Below are positions 29,429-38,574 of a stretch of DNA of 64,000 nt, in pieces. The notes below the pieces were generated by a model. The model searched no databases. It was not told the DNA's origin and was given only the letters and a program-made list of their open reading frames with translations. Source of the DNA: Rhizobiales bacterium IMCC20636 (GTDB lineage Bacteria; Pseudomonadota; Alphaproteobacteria; Rhizobiales; GCA-2746425); assembly GCA_016865015.1 (NCBI GenBank), contig CP018226.1, positions 1,271,001 through 1,335,000 on the forward strand, given 5' to 3'. Every line of letters begins with the position of its first letter. The first letter of the stretch is position 1. The position numbers and the translations under genes were made by a program.

Positions 29429-29828
29429 GGTGATTATTGCGGAACCATGATCTGGAGTGACTCTTAGTCAGGCACTCCGCGAGTGAGAGATTGCAGATGA
29501 AAACGAATTATACGCGAGTGTTTCAGGGTAGATGCTCGCCTGTGGCGAATGTCGTCGTCTAATGTGTTCATTCGGGAGCCGAATCCACTTAGATGCTGGA
29601 ATCCTGTGGCGCTCCCTAGTTTCGTATGCATTAATCAGGACAGAAATTCTTAGGAATTTCAGAGACCTATCGATTCTGATAGTGAAAAATAACGTTGCAA
29701 TCATAAATTGTAGAATTTGTACTGGATGGTGGCTTTGAATGGTATCAGAGCTGGAAACATATCCTGCCGGATTGATTGGTTTTGAGATTGCGCGTTTGAA
29801 ATAATCGACAATTGTCGAGGGAATGAAG
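29429..29828. other. AT-rich gap with a perfect inverted repeat
   Basis: This 400-bp region before a porin gene has no convincing reading frame. It contains a perfect 7-bp inverted repeat GAAATTC-4-GAATTTC at 29643-29660, a plausible dimeric regulator site. CACTC-3-GAGTG (29473-29485) is another small dyad. A long 5' regulatory region is common for outer-membrane protein genes. Confidence 0.45.
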
Positions 29829-30533
29829 ATGATGTTTATCAAGAAAATAAGTTTTGTGGGAATGGCGCTGATGGCGTCGAGCAGCTTGGCAATGGCTGCT
29901 GATTTGCCTGATATGTCATATGTCGATCAAATGGAGCCAGCTCCGCTTCCACCAGCAGGGTTTTATGCCAGTCTCCATGCTGGCTACGCGATGCCGGGCG
30001 ATGTAGACGGGGAGATTGTTCCAGGCCCTGCGTCCGATATTGAAATTGATGTTGAAGATGGTTATCGTTTTGGCGGAGCTCTTGGATATGATTTCAACAG
30101 CATGATCGGTATTGAGGCCGAGGCCTCTTTCTCCGAGATGGATGTTGATTCTATTGCTGCTCCATCGATTCCGGTTACCTTGCAGACAAGCGGCGAATCC
30201 AAGCTTATCACTCTTATGGGTAACGTGATTGTTGGCAATCAGTATGATCGCTGGCGCCCATATGTTGGTATTGGCGCAGGTGCGGCCCATCTTGATCTAG
30301 ATGTGGTTGTAAACGGCCTGGATAATATCGATGACAGTGATTGGGCATTCGCAGGCCAGGCCTTCGCAGGGCTTGATTTCAGCCTGACCGATACTGTGTC
30401 TTTAGGTGCCAGGTATCGTTATCTGCACATAGGCTCAACTGATTATACCGATACCGGAGATGATCCAGTTTCCATAGATTCGTTCGGCACTCACAGCATT
30501 GAAGCTGCGCTGAAGGTCAAATTCGGCAGCTGA
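29829..30533 (+). CDS. Small outer-membrane beta-barrel protein (Omp25/31-like)
   Basis: This is a predicted 8-stranded outer-membrane barrel. The signal peptide (KKISFVGMALMASSSLAMAA) is followed by ADLP, the cleavage context typical of rhizobial Omp25/Omp31 proteins. Strands such as GFYASLHAGYA, YRFGGALGYDFN, RPYVGIGAGAAHL and SLGARYRYLHIG alternate as in the opacity-porin family, and the last residue group is LKVKFGS. GAGGGA at 29817-29822 is too close to the ATG at 29823, so I take 29829 (29832 is also possible). About 234 aa. A second member of this family lies at 35383-36147. Confidence 0.85.
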   Translation: MMFIKKISFVGMALMASSSLAMAADLPDMSYVDQMEPAPLPPAGFYASLHAGYAMPGDVDGEIVPGPASDIEIDVEDGYRFGGALGYDFNSMIGIEAEASFSEMDVDSIAAPSIPVTLQTSGESKLITLMGNVIVGNQYDRWRPYVGIGAGAAHLDLDVVVNGLDNIDDSDWAFAGQAFAGLDFSLTDTVSLGARYRYLHIGSTDYTDTGDDPVSIDSFGTHSIEAALKVKFGS

Positions 30534-30583
30534 CGCCAATTGACCTCTACTGAAGCAGGACCCTTGATGAGGTTCAGAAAGAG

Positions 30584-30607
30584 ACCCGGCCTTGCGCCGG
30601 GTTTTTT
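30584..30607 (+). terminator. Rho-independent terminator after porin gene
   Basis: A 7-bp stem ACCCGGC/GCCGGGT with a 5-base loop runs into six T. It shows that the open frame reaching back to 30592 upstream of the nucleoside hydrolase is not its coding start. Confidence 0.9.
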
Positions 30608-30714
30608 GTGTGGCATTGTCATTTGTCCAATTGATATCATTCGATTGTATCCTTCGTCTGGTTACCGCTCAAGGAGTGTGCTACGGGCAAAATAGTTGTT
30701 TAAAAGGGTTTGCT

Positions 30715-31656
30715 TTGCCAGAGACGCGTTCCATCATCATTGATACTGATCCGGGGCAGGATGATGCTCTGGCGATATTGCTGGCGCTTGCCAGCCCTGA
30801 GTTGAACGTGCTGGGCATCATCGGGGTTGCCGGAAATGTGCCGCTTCACCTGACAACCCGAAATATCCGTGTGGTTTGTGAACTGGCGAACCGGCCGGAT
30901 ATGCCCGTGTTCGCTGGCGCAGACCGTCCATTGAAGCGGGCTCTGGTAACGGCTGAACATGTGCATGGTTCAAGCGGACTGGACGGTGCTGATCTGCCCG
31001 AGCCGATGATGAAATTACAAAGCCAACATGGCGTCGATTTTCTGGTTGAGACCGTGATGAACCAGCCGGACAAGAGTGTCACAGTCTGTATGCTGGGACC
31101 TCTGACCAATCTGGCTCTGGCTTTGCAGAAGGAGCCGCTGATTGCGTCCCGGATCCAGGAACTGGTTTTGATGGGTGGCGGTTTTTTTGAAGGTGGCAAC
31201 ATCACGCCCGCAGCAGAGTTCAATATTTTTGTTGATCCGGATGCGGCAAAAATCGTTCTGACGAGCGGAATTCCGATAGTCATGTTTCCATTGGATTGCA
31301 CGCACCAGGTCCTGACGAGCCAGAGGCGAATTGCCAATTTCCGCGCTCTTGGTACGCGTATCGGAGCGGCCTGTGCTGGCTGGATGGAATTTTTTGAACG
31401 GTTTGACGAAGACAAATATGGCACTGATGGCGGTCCACTGCATGATCCCAATGTGATCACCTATTTGTTGAAGCCGGAAATCTATGGCTCCCGCTTTATC
31501 AATGTTGAGGTGGAAACGGAGTCACAGCTGACCCGTGGAATGACTGTTGCGGATTGGTGGGGCGTTTCCGGAAAAGAACCCAATGTCACATATGTCCGCG
31601 ATGTGGATGCTGACGCTTTCTATCAATTGCTGCTGGAGCGAATAGCTACCTTGTGA
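30715..31656 (+). CDS. Inosine-uridine preferring nucleoside hydrolase family protein
   Basis: This enzyme cleaves the N-glycosidic bond of ribonucleosides to base and ribose. The calcium-binding N-terminal motif DTDPGQDDALA (10-20) defines the family; VLMGGGFFEGGNITPAAEFNIFVDP and the C-terminal HDPNVI segment (catalytic His/Asp) agree. The TTG at 30715 is chosen: AAAAGGG lies 6-7 bases upstream, the resulting 313 aa fits the family, and any earlier start would cross the preceding terminator. Substrate preference cannot be read from sequence. Confidence 0.88.
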   Translation: MPETRSIIIDTDPGQDDALAILLALASPELNVLGIIGVAGNVPLHLTTRNIRVVCELANRPDMPVFAGADRPLKRALVTAEHVHGSSGLDGADLPEPMMKLQSQHGVDFLVETVMNQPDKSVTVCMLGPLTNLALALQKEPLIASRIQELVLMGGGFFEGGNITPAAEFNIFVDPDAAKIVLTSGIPIVMFPLDCTHQVLTSQRRIANFRALGTRIGAACAGWMEFFERFDEDKYGTDGGPLHDPNVITYLLKPEIYGSRFINVEVETESQLTRGMTVADWWGVSGKEPNVTYVRDVDADAFYQLLLERIATL

Positions 31657-31861
31657 TGCTTGAGACCAGCCAGATCAAATGGTTGGCTTGCAATTGCGGT
31701 CCTCAGACCGCCGTATTGATTTGCAATGAAATGTGTATCCTAACATCTTCGCTAAACCGTTATTGTGCCGCACAAGCAATTGATCAGCCGTCGCCTGTTT
31801 AGGCTTTCTTGAGGCAATCGGTATAGAAACTCCACCTGAACTGAATTTGGGGAACAAGAGC

Positions 31862-33208
31862 ATGGGCCGACGTTATTTTGGCACGGATGGCATTCGTGGC
31901 AAGTCCAATCAATTTCCGATGACACCAGACATTGCCATGAAGGCGGGTATGGCTGCCGGATTGACCTTCATGAGGGGTGATCATCGTCACCGGGTTGTGA
32001 TTGGCAAGGATACACGATTGTCCGGTTACATGATCGAAACCGCTTTGGTCGCCGGGTTTACATCTGTCGGCATGGACGTATTCTTGACGGGTCCGGTGCC
32101 GACCCCTGCGGTGGCTTTGCTGACGCGGTCCCTGCGTGCCGATCTTGGTGTGATGATCTCAGCCAGCCACAATCCCTACCATGACAATGGCATCAAACTG
32201 TTTGGCCCGGATGGCTACAAGCTGTCTGATGAAAAAGAACAGGAAATCGAAGCACTGCTGGATGCCGATCTGTCTGGAAGTCTGGCGAAACCCGATGCAC
32301 TTGGCCGCGCCAAACGCGTCGATGGTGTTCTGGATCGTTACATTGAAACCGCAAAGCGCACCCTGCCGCGCAGCATGACGCTGGAAGGCCTGCGCATTGT
32401 TGTCGATTGCGCAAACGGTGCTGCGTACAAGGCGGCGCCCGAGGCCCTGTGGGAACTGGGTGCCGAGGTTGTGCGCATTGGCGTGGAGCCTGATGGCTTC
32501 AACATCAACCGCGGATGTGGCTCTACTGCGCCGCAAAAGCTGGTCGACAAGGTGCGTGAAGTGCGTGCCGATGTGGGCATCGCCCTTGATGGTGATGCTG
32601 ACCGGGTGCTGATGGTGGACGAACAGGGCAACATTATTGACGGTGACCAGTTGATGGCTGTTGTCGCGCAATCCTGGAAAGAGCAGGATCGTTTGTCAGA
32701 GCCGGGCATCGTGGCGACTGTCATGTCCAATCTTGGACTGGAGCGGTTTTTGACTGGGCTGGATCTTACCCTGGCACGCACCAATGTCGGTGATCGGTAT
32801 GTGGTCGAACATATGCGCGCGCATGGCTATAATGTTGGTGGCGAGCAATCGGGCCATCTGGTGCTGTCCGACTATACCACGACAGGGGACGGGTTGATTG
32901 CGGCGCTGCAGATTCTGGCTGTTGTGAAACAAGAGGAAAAACCGGTCAGCGAAGTCTGCAACCGGTTTGAGCCTGTTCCGCAATTGCTGAAGAACGTTCG
33001 GTTTTCCGGCGTATCGCCATTGGACAGGGCGGACGTCAAGGGCGCTATTCTGGATGCCGAGGCGATGTTGGGCAAAAGCGGACGTTTGCTGATCAGGCCA
33101 TCGGGAACAGAGCCGGTGATCCGTGTCATGGCCGAGTCGGATGACCCTGTGCAGGTCAACAAGCTGGTGGATGATCTGGTTGCCCTGATCGGCCAGCCAG
33201 CTGCCTGA
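31862..33208 (+). CDS. glmM: Phosphoglucosamine mutase GlmM
   Basis: GlmM converts glucosamine-6-P to glucosamine-1-P for peptidoglycan and LPS precursors. [13 protein letters not shown] is the standard N-terminus, setting the start at 31862. The catalytic phosphoserine is S102 in [14 protein letters not shown], the metal-binding loop is DGDADR, and the substrate loop GGEQSGH and phosphate-binding [12 protein letters not shown] are present. Length 448 aa. glmM usually follows ftsH directly; here the porin and nucleoside hydrolase genes lie between them. Confidence 0.96.
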   Translation: MGRRYFGTDGIRGKSNQFPMTPDIAMKAGMAAGLTFMRGDHRHRVVIGKDTRLSGYMIETALVAGFTSVGMDVFLTGPVPTPAVALLTRSLRADLGVMISASHNPYHDNGIKLFGPDGYKLSDEKEQEIEALLDADLSGSLAKPDALGRAKRVDGVLDRYIETAKRTLPRSMTLEGLRIVVDCANGAAYKAAPEALWELGAEVVRIGVEPDGFNINRGCGSTAPQKLVDKVREVRADVGIALDGDADRVLMVDEQGNIIDGDQLMAVVAQSWKEQDRLSEPGIVATVMSNLGLERFLTGLDLTLARTNVGDRYVVEHMRAHGYNVGGEQSGHLVLSDYTTTGDGLIAALQILAVVKQEEKPVSEVCNRFEPVPQLLKNVRFSGVSPLDRADVKGAILDAEAMLGKSGRLLIRPSGTEPVIRVMAESDDPVQVNKLVDDLVALIGQPAA

Positions 33209-33220
33209 CAATGATCTTGC

Positions 33221-34192
33221 TCAGCTGGAGGCTGTTTCCGGCCAGATGACCCTGAACCCGATATGGGTGGTTGTGCTGTCTGGCGATGTGCCGGAGCGGG
33301 CGGCGATTCGATACCGGTAGCAATAGCTTGGGTGGCACAGAAATGAGCCGCCCTTCGAAAGCTTGTAGCCTTTCATGCCAGCCATCCTGACCTTGGCCTG
33401 CTTCTTCAATGATTTGATGCTCATCGGATCCGACGTCCATTCCCAGACATTGCCGACCATATTATAGAGTCCATAGCCATTCGGCTCGAAGGATTTGGCA
33501 GGTGCCGTGGTGATGTAACCATCCAGAGCCAGATTGGTGTCCGGAAATTTCCCCTGCCAGACATTGCATGGGAAAAAGTCTGTGTCATTCGGTTCCTGAT
33601 CTCCCCAGGGAAACCGTACGTCTCCCAGACCGCCGCGTGCGGCATGTTCCCACTCCGCTTCTGTCGGCAAGCGTCCACCAGCCCAGGCTGCATAGGCACG
33701 CGCATCATTCCAAGACACATGGACAACCGGATGGTCCGGATGCCATGCCTGTGAGGCTGTTCCAGGCCCATTTACCTCGCGCCAGTTTGCGCCGTCAACC
33801 CGGCGCCACCACTCAACTCCCGCAACACCTTGTGTTGCACCGATGCTGTTTGGGACTTGTGCCCAAAACACGAATGACCAGCCGAATGTCTCTGCCTCCG
33901 TGACATAGCCTGTGGCAGAGACAAATGCTTCAAACTCCTGATTGGTCACAGCGGTAACAGCTATCTTGAAGGGCTTGACTTTGGATTTTCTGATCGGTTC
34001 TTCACCATCATTTTGCACTTCCGGCTTGTTCGTCCCCATCAGGCTTGGACCACCAGCAATTGTAATTGCACCAATTGACAGGTCAACAGGGCTTACAGCC
34101 GACCCCAATTGTTTCTCTGGTCCGGATGAGTTTCCGCTGGAAGAGATGCAACAGCTTGTTGGACGCTGGTCCTGTGTTTGATCGTCAGTCAT
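33221..34192 (-). CDS. Formylglycine-generating enzyme (SUMF1/FGE) family protein
   Basis: FGE oxidises a Cys in the CxPxR motif of sulfatases to formylglycine, using copper and oxygen. The C-terminal segment GGSFLCHPSYCYRYR keeps both active-site cysteines (C286 and C291) with the spacing of human and bacterial FGE, so this is a candidate true oxidase rather than a diverged FGE-sulfatase-fold protein. VSWNDARAYAAWAGGRLPTEAEWEHAARGG and NVWEWTSD are fold signatures. The first 25 residues are unconserved and include CC. It ends 12 bp from the convergent glmM. No sulfatase or alkaline phosphatase-fold gene is in the window. Confidence 0.9.
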   Translation of the reverse strand: MTDDQTQDQRPTSCCISSSGNSSGPEKQLGSAVSPVDLSIGAITIAGGPSLMGTNKPEVQNDGEEPIRKSKVKPFKIAVTAVTNQEFEAFVSATGYVTEAETFGWSFVFWAQVPNSIGATQGVAGVEWWRRVDGANWREVNGPGTASQAWHPDHPVVHVSWNDARAYAAWAGGRLPTEAEWEHAARGGLGDVRFPWGDQEPNDTDFFPCNVWQGKFPDTNLALDGYITTAPAKSFEPNGYGLYNMVGNVWEWTSDPMSIKSLKKQAKVRMAGMKGYKLSKGGSFLCHPSYCYRYRIAARSGTSPDSTTTHIGFRVIWPETASS

Positions 34193-34294
34193 GTGAGTTC
34201 CATGTTGTATGCGGGTGCACCTTGATGGCTTTACTGAAGCGCAGACGGTTGGGATTGGTATACCGTTTTTCGGAGCACTTGTTGATATTGCTCG

Positions 34295-35224
34295 TCACGT
34301 TGGAGCACTTTTTTTGGATTTGCGGCGCTCGGTAATGAAGATTCCACACAACACAAGAACCAAGCCAATCCAGTCACTCCATTGCAGAACTTCTCCCAGA
34401 AGCGCCACGCCGACCATCACAGCAAAGACCGGCACAAGGTAGTTTGACAATGCGACAAAGGAAGCGCCGGCTTCCTTCAGTATGATGAACAGCAATATCG
34501 TGGCGAGAGCCGTTGGGAAGATGCCGAGGGCTAAAACCGCCCACAAGCTGGCCATGCTGGCATCTTTCAGCCCGTCAGGTGACACGATGAATGCCAAAGG
34601 CACAGCGACCAATGTGCCAGCCAGCAACACACCGGCTGATTTGGAGGCGCTGCTCATGTCAGGCATCAGCCGCGCAGTCGTGCCGTTCAGTGCATAGCAT
34701 AAGGCCGCAGCCGTGATGCCCAACAGGGACCATAATTGAAGCGGCCCGCTCTCCAGGGACCGCAACCCGCCTATTCCAACCAGAAATACCACGCCAACAA
34801 AGCCGACCAGAAAACCTGCCATCTTGCGCTGTGTCAAAGGTTCGTCAGGCAGCAGTATATGTGCCAACACGATGACCCCCATCGGGACAGTGGCCATCAG
34901 AATGCCTGCAACGCTGGAAGGGATGTGCTGAACGCCTGATGAAATCAAAAGGAAGGGAACTACGGTTCCCAGCAGAGCTAGCCATAAAAACCACAACCAG
35001 TCCCGTAGCCGCAAGCGCAACCGCTCCTGTCGAATGAGCAGATAGGTCACCATCAGACAAGCACCGATGAAAATACGCAACGCGGCGACCCAGACTGGCG
35101 GTATGGTTTCAACCGCGATTTTGGTCGAGGCAAACGAACTGCCCCACAGGACAACCAGGATGGCCAATATATACCAGTGCCTTGTTGTTCGATCCAACAG
35201 GGCAGTAAATGATTGTTCTTGCAT
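34295..35224 (-). CDS. EamA/DMT-superfamily transporter
   Basis: The 309-aa protein has ten predicted membrane segments in two EamA repeats (about 15-145 and 160-300), including WGSSFASTKIAVETIPP in repeat 1 and VALLGEVLQWSDWIGLVLVL in repeat 2. The family moves amino acids, metabolites or drugs; the substrate is unknown. The C-terminus is lysine-rich (RRKSKKS). It is transcribed in the same direction as the FGE gene after a 102-bp gap and divergently from a porin gene. Confidence 0.88.
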   Translation of the reverse strand: MQEQSFTALLDRTTRHWYILAILVVLWGSSFASTKIAVETIPPVWVAALRIFIGACLMVTYLLIRQERLRLRLRDWLWFLWLALLGTVVPFLLISSGVQHIPSSVAGILMATVPMGVIVLAHILLPDEPLTQRKMAGFLVGFVGVVFLVGIGGLRSLESGPLQLWSLLGITAAALCYALNGTTARLMPDMSSASKSAGVLLAGTLVAVPLAFIVSPDGLKDASMASLWAVLALGIFPTALATILLFIILKEAGASFVALSNYLVPVFAVMVGVALLGEVLQWSDWIGLVLVLCGIFITERRKSKKSAPT

Positions 35225-35291
35225 TGCAATTTTTGCTTTTACTATTCATTAACCCTAAGTAAACGTAAAGTTAACTTATTAATTTATGGAT

Positions 35292-35307
35292 TTAATCAGT
35301 TTTTAAC
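35292..35307 (+). promoter_or_regulatory. Perfect CtrA-type box upstream of porin gene
   Basis: TTAA-N7-TTAAC matches the full CtrA consensus and lies about 75 bp before the start of the small porin at 35383. Several other TTAA half-sites crowd this AT-rich divergent region (35240-35320). CtrA control of Omp25-type porins has been reported in Brucella; occupancy here is inference. Confidence 0.55.
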
Positions 35308-35382
35308 CTTAATGATTCAATATGATCTCAGGTTTTTATCGAAGTAGAACCTGTATATTTGTTTTGAAGAGTGAGTATTGAC

Positions 35383-36147
35383 ATGAGTACGACAGGCAAC
35401 AGGATTGTTTGGGCTTTCGGCGCGGTAACCGCGCTTGCGACCATTCTTGCAGGTCCAGCGTTTGCTGCTGACCTGCCAACATATGTGTATGAAGAACCGG
35501 TCTATGACAAGGCCGGGGCTTGGTATTTGCGCGGCGACATCGGTTATGTCGCGACCCGTGATTACGAGATCAGCTACGATGGCTCTGCTGGGCATCAGGA
35601 ATTTCTGAATGAGGATTTCAGCAATACGTGGCTCATCGGCGTGGGTGTTGGTTACAAATTCAACCATTTCTTCCGTGCAGATCTCACGCTGGACTATCGT
35701 GCCGAGTGGGACTTTGAGGGTAATACCGAATGTGCCGGAATTGGTTGTGGTACGGCCCTAAATGATGAATATGGCTCCGGTTCCATGTACACATTACTAG
35801 CTAATATCTATTTTGATTGGGAAAACAGCTCGTCCTTTACGCCTTATATCGGTGGTGGTGTCGGTCTTGCCTATATTGATGTGGGTCGGCAATACGGTCT
35901 GAACTTTGGCGGAGATTCCTATTCCAGCTTTGAAGCTGAAGGCACGTGGAACTTTGCTGCGGCTGCTATGGCTGGTGTCACTTATGAAGTGTCCCATAAC
36001 TTCGCCATTGATGCCAATTATCGCTACCTCTGGGTCGGCGACGTTGAGGGTGGCGAGTCCGATACGCCAGGTCTGACCGGACACCATACATATGAAGATG
36101 TAGATTTTCATGAGATCCGCCTGGGTGGTCGCTACACCTTCCATTAG
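35383..36147 (+). CDS. Small outer-membrane beta-barrel protein (Omp25/31-like)
   Basis: The second opacity-porin-type barrel of the window, 254 aa. The signal peptide ends GPAFAADLP, followed by a short acidic linker (TYVYEEPVYDKAGAWYLRGD) typical of rhizobial Omp25. Barrel strands include WYLRGDIGYVATRD, GVGVGYKFNHFFRADLTLDYR and FTPYIGGGVGLAYIDVG, and the terminal strand IRLGGRYTFH is the classic Omp end. I choose the ATG at 35383 over GTG at 35371 because the GAAGAG/GTGAG stretch is better spaced for it. A terminator follows. Confidence 0.88.
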   Translation: MSTTGNRIVWAFGAVTALATILAGPAFAADLPTYVYEEPVYDKAGAWYLRGDIGYVATRDYEISYDGSAGHQEFLNEDFSNTWLIGVGVGYKFNHFFRADLTLDYRAEWDFEGNTECAGIGCGTALNDEYGSGSMYTLLANIYFDWENSSSFTPYIGGGVGLAYIDVGRQYGLNFGGDSYSSFEAEGTWNFAAAAMAGVTYEVSHNFAIDANYRYLWVGDVEGGESDTPGLTGHHTYEDVDFHEIRLGGRYTFH

Positions 36148-36189
36148 CTGAAACAAATTGCGGAGCGCTCAGCTTCGCACCCCTTCGAA

Positions 36190-36227
36190 CCCGCTGCAGT
36201 GTCGCGTGATGCTGCAGCGGGTTTTTT
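36190..36227 (+). terminator. Rho-independent terminator after porin gene
   Basis: A perfect 10-bp stem CCCGCTGCAG/CTGCAGCGGG with a 12-base loop is followed by six T. Confidence 0.9.
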
Positions 36228-36367
36228 GTTTTCTTTCATCCGGATTGAGCCTTGGCATCATTCATTGCTCAATCTCAAGATGAACTCAGAATGAATGGTC
36301 GGTTCAGAACCTCTTCAAACGCCCGCTGATAGATGTGGTTGCGTCATTCAAGGAGAGGAACAAAACC

Positions 36368-36928
36368 ATGACCATCGCAATCAAATCACTGACTTCATCT
36401 GTGCAGGCCGTTGTCCTGTCGATCTGTACTGTTGCCGCAATTTCAACATTCACAGCTGACAGCGCGGAAGCGAAGACGCTCACCAAGCCTTTGGTGAACG
36501 GCTATTCAATGTATTACAAAAACCAAGACAAGGCCAAAGACTCCGCGCGTTATCGCTGGGGTCTTGCAGCTGCAGAACAACATGGCAGCGAATGGGCCCA
36601 TTGGGGCAAAGCCAAACAGAAATCAATCAATTGCAGTTGGGTCGATGTGCCCGGTAAGCCCAATGCCGAAGCCTGGCGCTGCCGTGCCTCTGCCAAGCCT
36701 GCAAAAGAAGTGCGGATCTGCAAAGGCACAGTTTCAGCCAAGGGTAAATTCTATGTGAAAAAGAGCAAGGCTCAGGAATCAGCGACTTATCGCTGGGGAT
36801 TGAAGGCTGCATCCACCTACGGCCAGTCATTCGCTCATTGGGGCAAAGCCGGTAATCCGGATTTCTCCTGCAGCAAGGGTCCAAAAGGCCTGTGGAACTG
36901 CACAGCGACAGCCAAGGCCTGCAAATAG
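36368..36928 (+). CDS. Secreted protein built of two Cys-containing repeats, unknown function
   Basis: I do not recognise this family. The 186-aa product has a signal peptide ending DSAEA (about residue 35) and then two related modules, about residues 50-118 and 130-185. Each contains SA-x-YRWGL-x-AA, then AHWGKA, then three cysteines (C89, C105, C118 and C168, C178, C185). AAGGAGAGG upstream fixes the ATG at 36368. The mature protein is basic (Lys-rich). Six cysteines suggest disulfides in the periplasm or outside. It precedes another small secreted Cys protein on the same strand and may be co-expressed with it. Confidence 0.75.
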   Translation: MTIAIKSLTSSVQAVVLSICTVAAISTFTADSAEAKTLTKPLVNGYSMYYKNQDKAKDSARYRWGLAAAEQHGSEWAHWGKAKQKSINCSWVDVPGKPNAEAWRCRASAKPAKEVRICKGTVSAKGKFYVKKSKAQESATYRWGLKAASTYGQSFAHWGKAGNPDFSCSKGPKGLWNCTATAKACK

Positions 36929-37038
36929 GCGGTTTTCAATTCGGTCCACTGTCCAACGCATAATGGGGCAGGTGGCCTGAATTGGAGCACGCTTCATCAA
37001 ATCCAGAAACTCCAGAAAAATTCAAAGGAAACCAGAAC

Positions 37039-37362
37039 ATGAAAACCCCATCTTTTAAACTCTTGGCATCTGCGCCTCTGGTTGCAGTCCTGACCGTTGT
37101 TTTGACATCGGTATCGCCTGCACCACTACTCGCCAAATCCATGAAGGTTGAGTCGACCAAAATTCCGCCCAGGCTGCAGAGAATTGTGCGCATGCAAACG
37201 CACAACAGAAAATTCATGTCGCAAGCCCGTGGTTCCGGTGATGAAATCGACGAGTGTATGAAAAATCCAGACAACGCTCATGTGGAGTACACGGAACGTC
37301 TCGCTGGTTGTTTCTGCCTTGCCATCGATAATGCCCTGAAAGGGTGTCAAACGGCGGATTGA
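37039..37362 (+). CDS. Small secreted Cys protein, unknown function
   Basis: The 107-aa product begins MKTPSFKLLASAPLVAVLTV, a signal peptide likely cleaved after LLA. The mature part has ECMKNP and then GCFCLAIDNALKGC, giving four cysteines including a CxC pair. AAAGGA upstream supports the ATG at 37039. No known family is recognised. It lies 110 bp after the repeat-built secreted protein on the same strand; both are small, exported and Cys-containing, so a shared role is possible but unproven. Confidence 0.65.
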   Translation: MKTPSFKLLASAPLVAVLTVVLTSVSPAPLLAKSMKVESTKIPPRLQRIVRMQTHNRKFMSQARGSGDEIDECMKNPDNAHVEYTERLAGCFCLAIDNALKGCQTAD

Positions 37363-37470
37363 TGGCTGAAACGCTATTCATGGTTCGACGCGCCATCTCC
37401 GTGGCTCGTCGGTGCCTTTTTTGGAGAAGCGCCTGATGATGCAAGTTGATTTGTTGTCAGTTGAAAGGGT

Positions 37471-38574
37471 CTATGCCGCTTTTTTCGTGATCGTATCGAA
37501 CACAAATCGATTTCGACCCTGCTCTTTTGCACGGTAAAGCGCCTTGTCGGCCGCCAAAAGTGCATCTTCGAAAGAAACGTCTGCCGGGGAGAATTCGACG
37601 GCACCGACACTCGTGGTGAACGTAACTGACTTACCTGCAATGTTGATCGATTGTTGTCTGGTGGCATCGAGAATACGCTGCAGAGCAATCTTTGCCTGCT
37701 GTGCATTGGTTTTGCTCATGAAGACCGCAAATTCCTCACCGCCGATCCTGGCCACGGTATCGGAATCCCTGCATATCTGTGTCAGCAGTTTGCCAAACTG
37801 TACAAGCGCCTTGTCACCGGCACCATGCCCGAATTCGTCATTGATTTTCTTGAAGTGGTCGAGATCCAGAACCACCAGGGTCGATATCGAGCCGTCTGCA
37901 ATGCTGGCGGTCGATGTCTCCTTGATGCGATTGGTAAATGCACGGCGGTTCAGCAGGCCGGTCAGAAAGTCATTATCTGCTGCCTCGCGCAAGGTTCGCT
38001 CGGCAGAAACCAGTTTTCGCTCCCTGTGCAGAAGGGTGCCGAATATGAGTGTGCTGATGATCGAGTAAGGGACCATTGCGGGCAAAACAGTCGTCGCGAA
38101 ACGGTAGGCGATGTCGGCGGGTAACAACCAGATTACAATAAAACTCAAGGGTATGACGGCACCCAGAATCAGGAGGTTTGGCAGCTTTCCCCGATTTTCT
38201 ATTCTTGTAGCGAACCGCCAACTTAATCCGATAAATGCTGCGAGCACCAAGCCTGCAACACCTGCATATGCGCCGAGTCCTCCGAGAAAAAGCCGGTATA
38301 TACCAGCCATCACAACGGCAACGATGGCAGCCAATACCCCACCGAAAGCAGCCGCAACGCCCATGAATACGGTTCGTCCATCGGTAATGACACCTTCGGC
38401 GATGGTACTGGGTGCCATCATCGCGAAGAGCGCGCCAAGACCCAAAATGAACCCGGTCATTATGCTTTTCACTGGGCTGTTAAAGCTTGATCTCTGTGTG
38501 GCACCGTAGACAAAAGCGACCAATGTCATGGTGCCCAGAGCATGTACCAAGCCAATCAGAATTTCTCTAGACAT
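37471..38574 (-). CDS. Membrane diguanylate cyclase (5TM sensor + GGDEF)
   Basis: This enzyme makes the second messenger c-di-GMP. The N-terminal 185 residues hold about five to six membrane segments and the conserved GRTVFMGVAAAFGGVLAA and YRLFLGGLGAYAGVAG pattern of the 5TM-5TMR-LYT sensor domain. The GGDEF domain (about 205-367) has the active signature GGEEF (278-282) and an inhibitory I-site RDSD five residues before it, so product feedback is likely. The ATG at 38574 has AAAGGG upstream. No EAL domain is present. Proximity to the small secreted proteins may be incidental. Confidence 0.92.
   Translation of the reverse strand: MSREILIGLVHALGTMTLVAFVYGATQRSSFNSPVKSIMTGFILGLGALFAMMAPSTIAEGVITDGRTVFMGVAAAFGGVLAAIVAVVMAGIYRLFLGGLGAYAGVAGLVLAAFIGLSWRFATRIENRGKLPNLLILGAVIPLSFIVIWLLPADIAYRFATTVLPAMVPYSIISTLIFGTLLHRERKLVSAERTLREAADNDFLTGLLNRRAFTNRIKETSTASIADGSISTLVVLDLDHFKKINDEFGHGAGDKALVQFGKLLTQICRDSDTVARIGGEEFAVFMSKTNAQQAKIALQRILDATRQQSINIAGKSVTFTTSVGAVEFSPADVSFEDALLAADKALYRAKEQGRNRFVFDTITKKAA

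Noticed and set aside
30592-30714. Extended N-terminus of the nucleoside hydrolase
   Set aside because: It would start inside a strong terminator; TTG at 30715 has a ribosome site and matches the family length.
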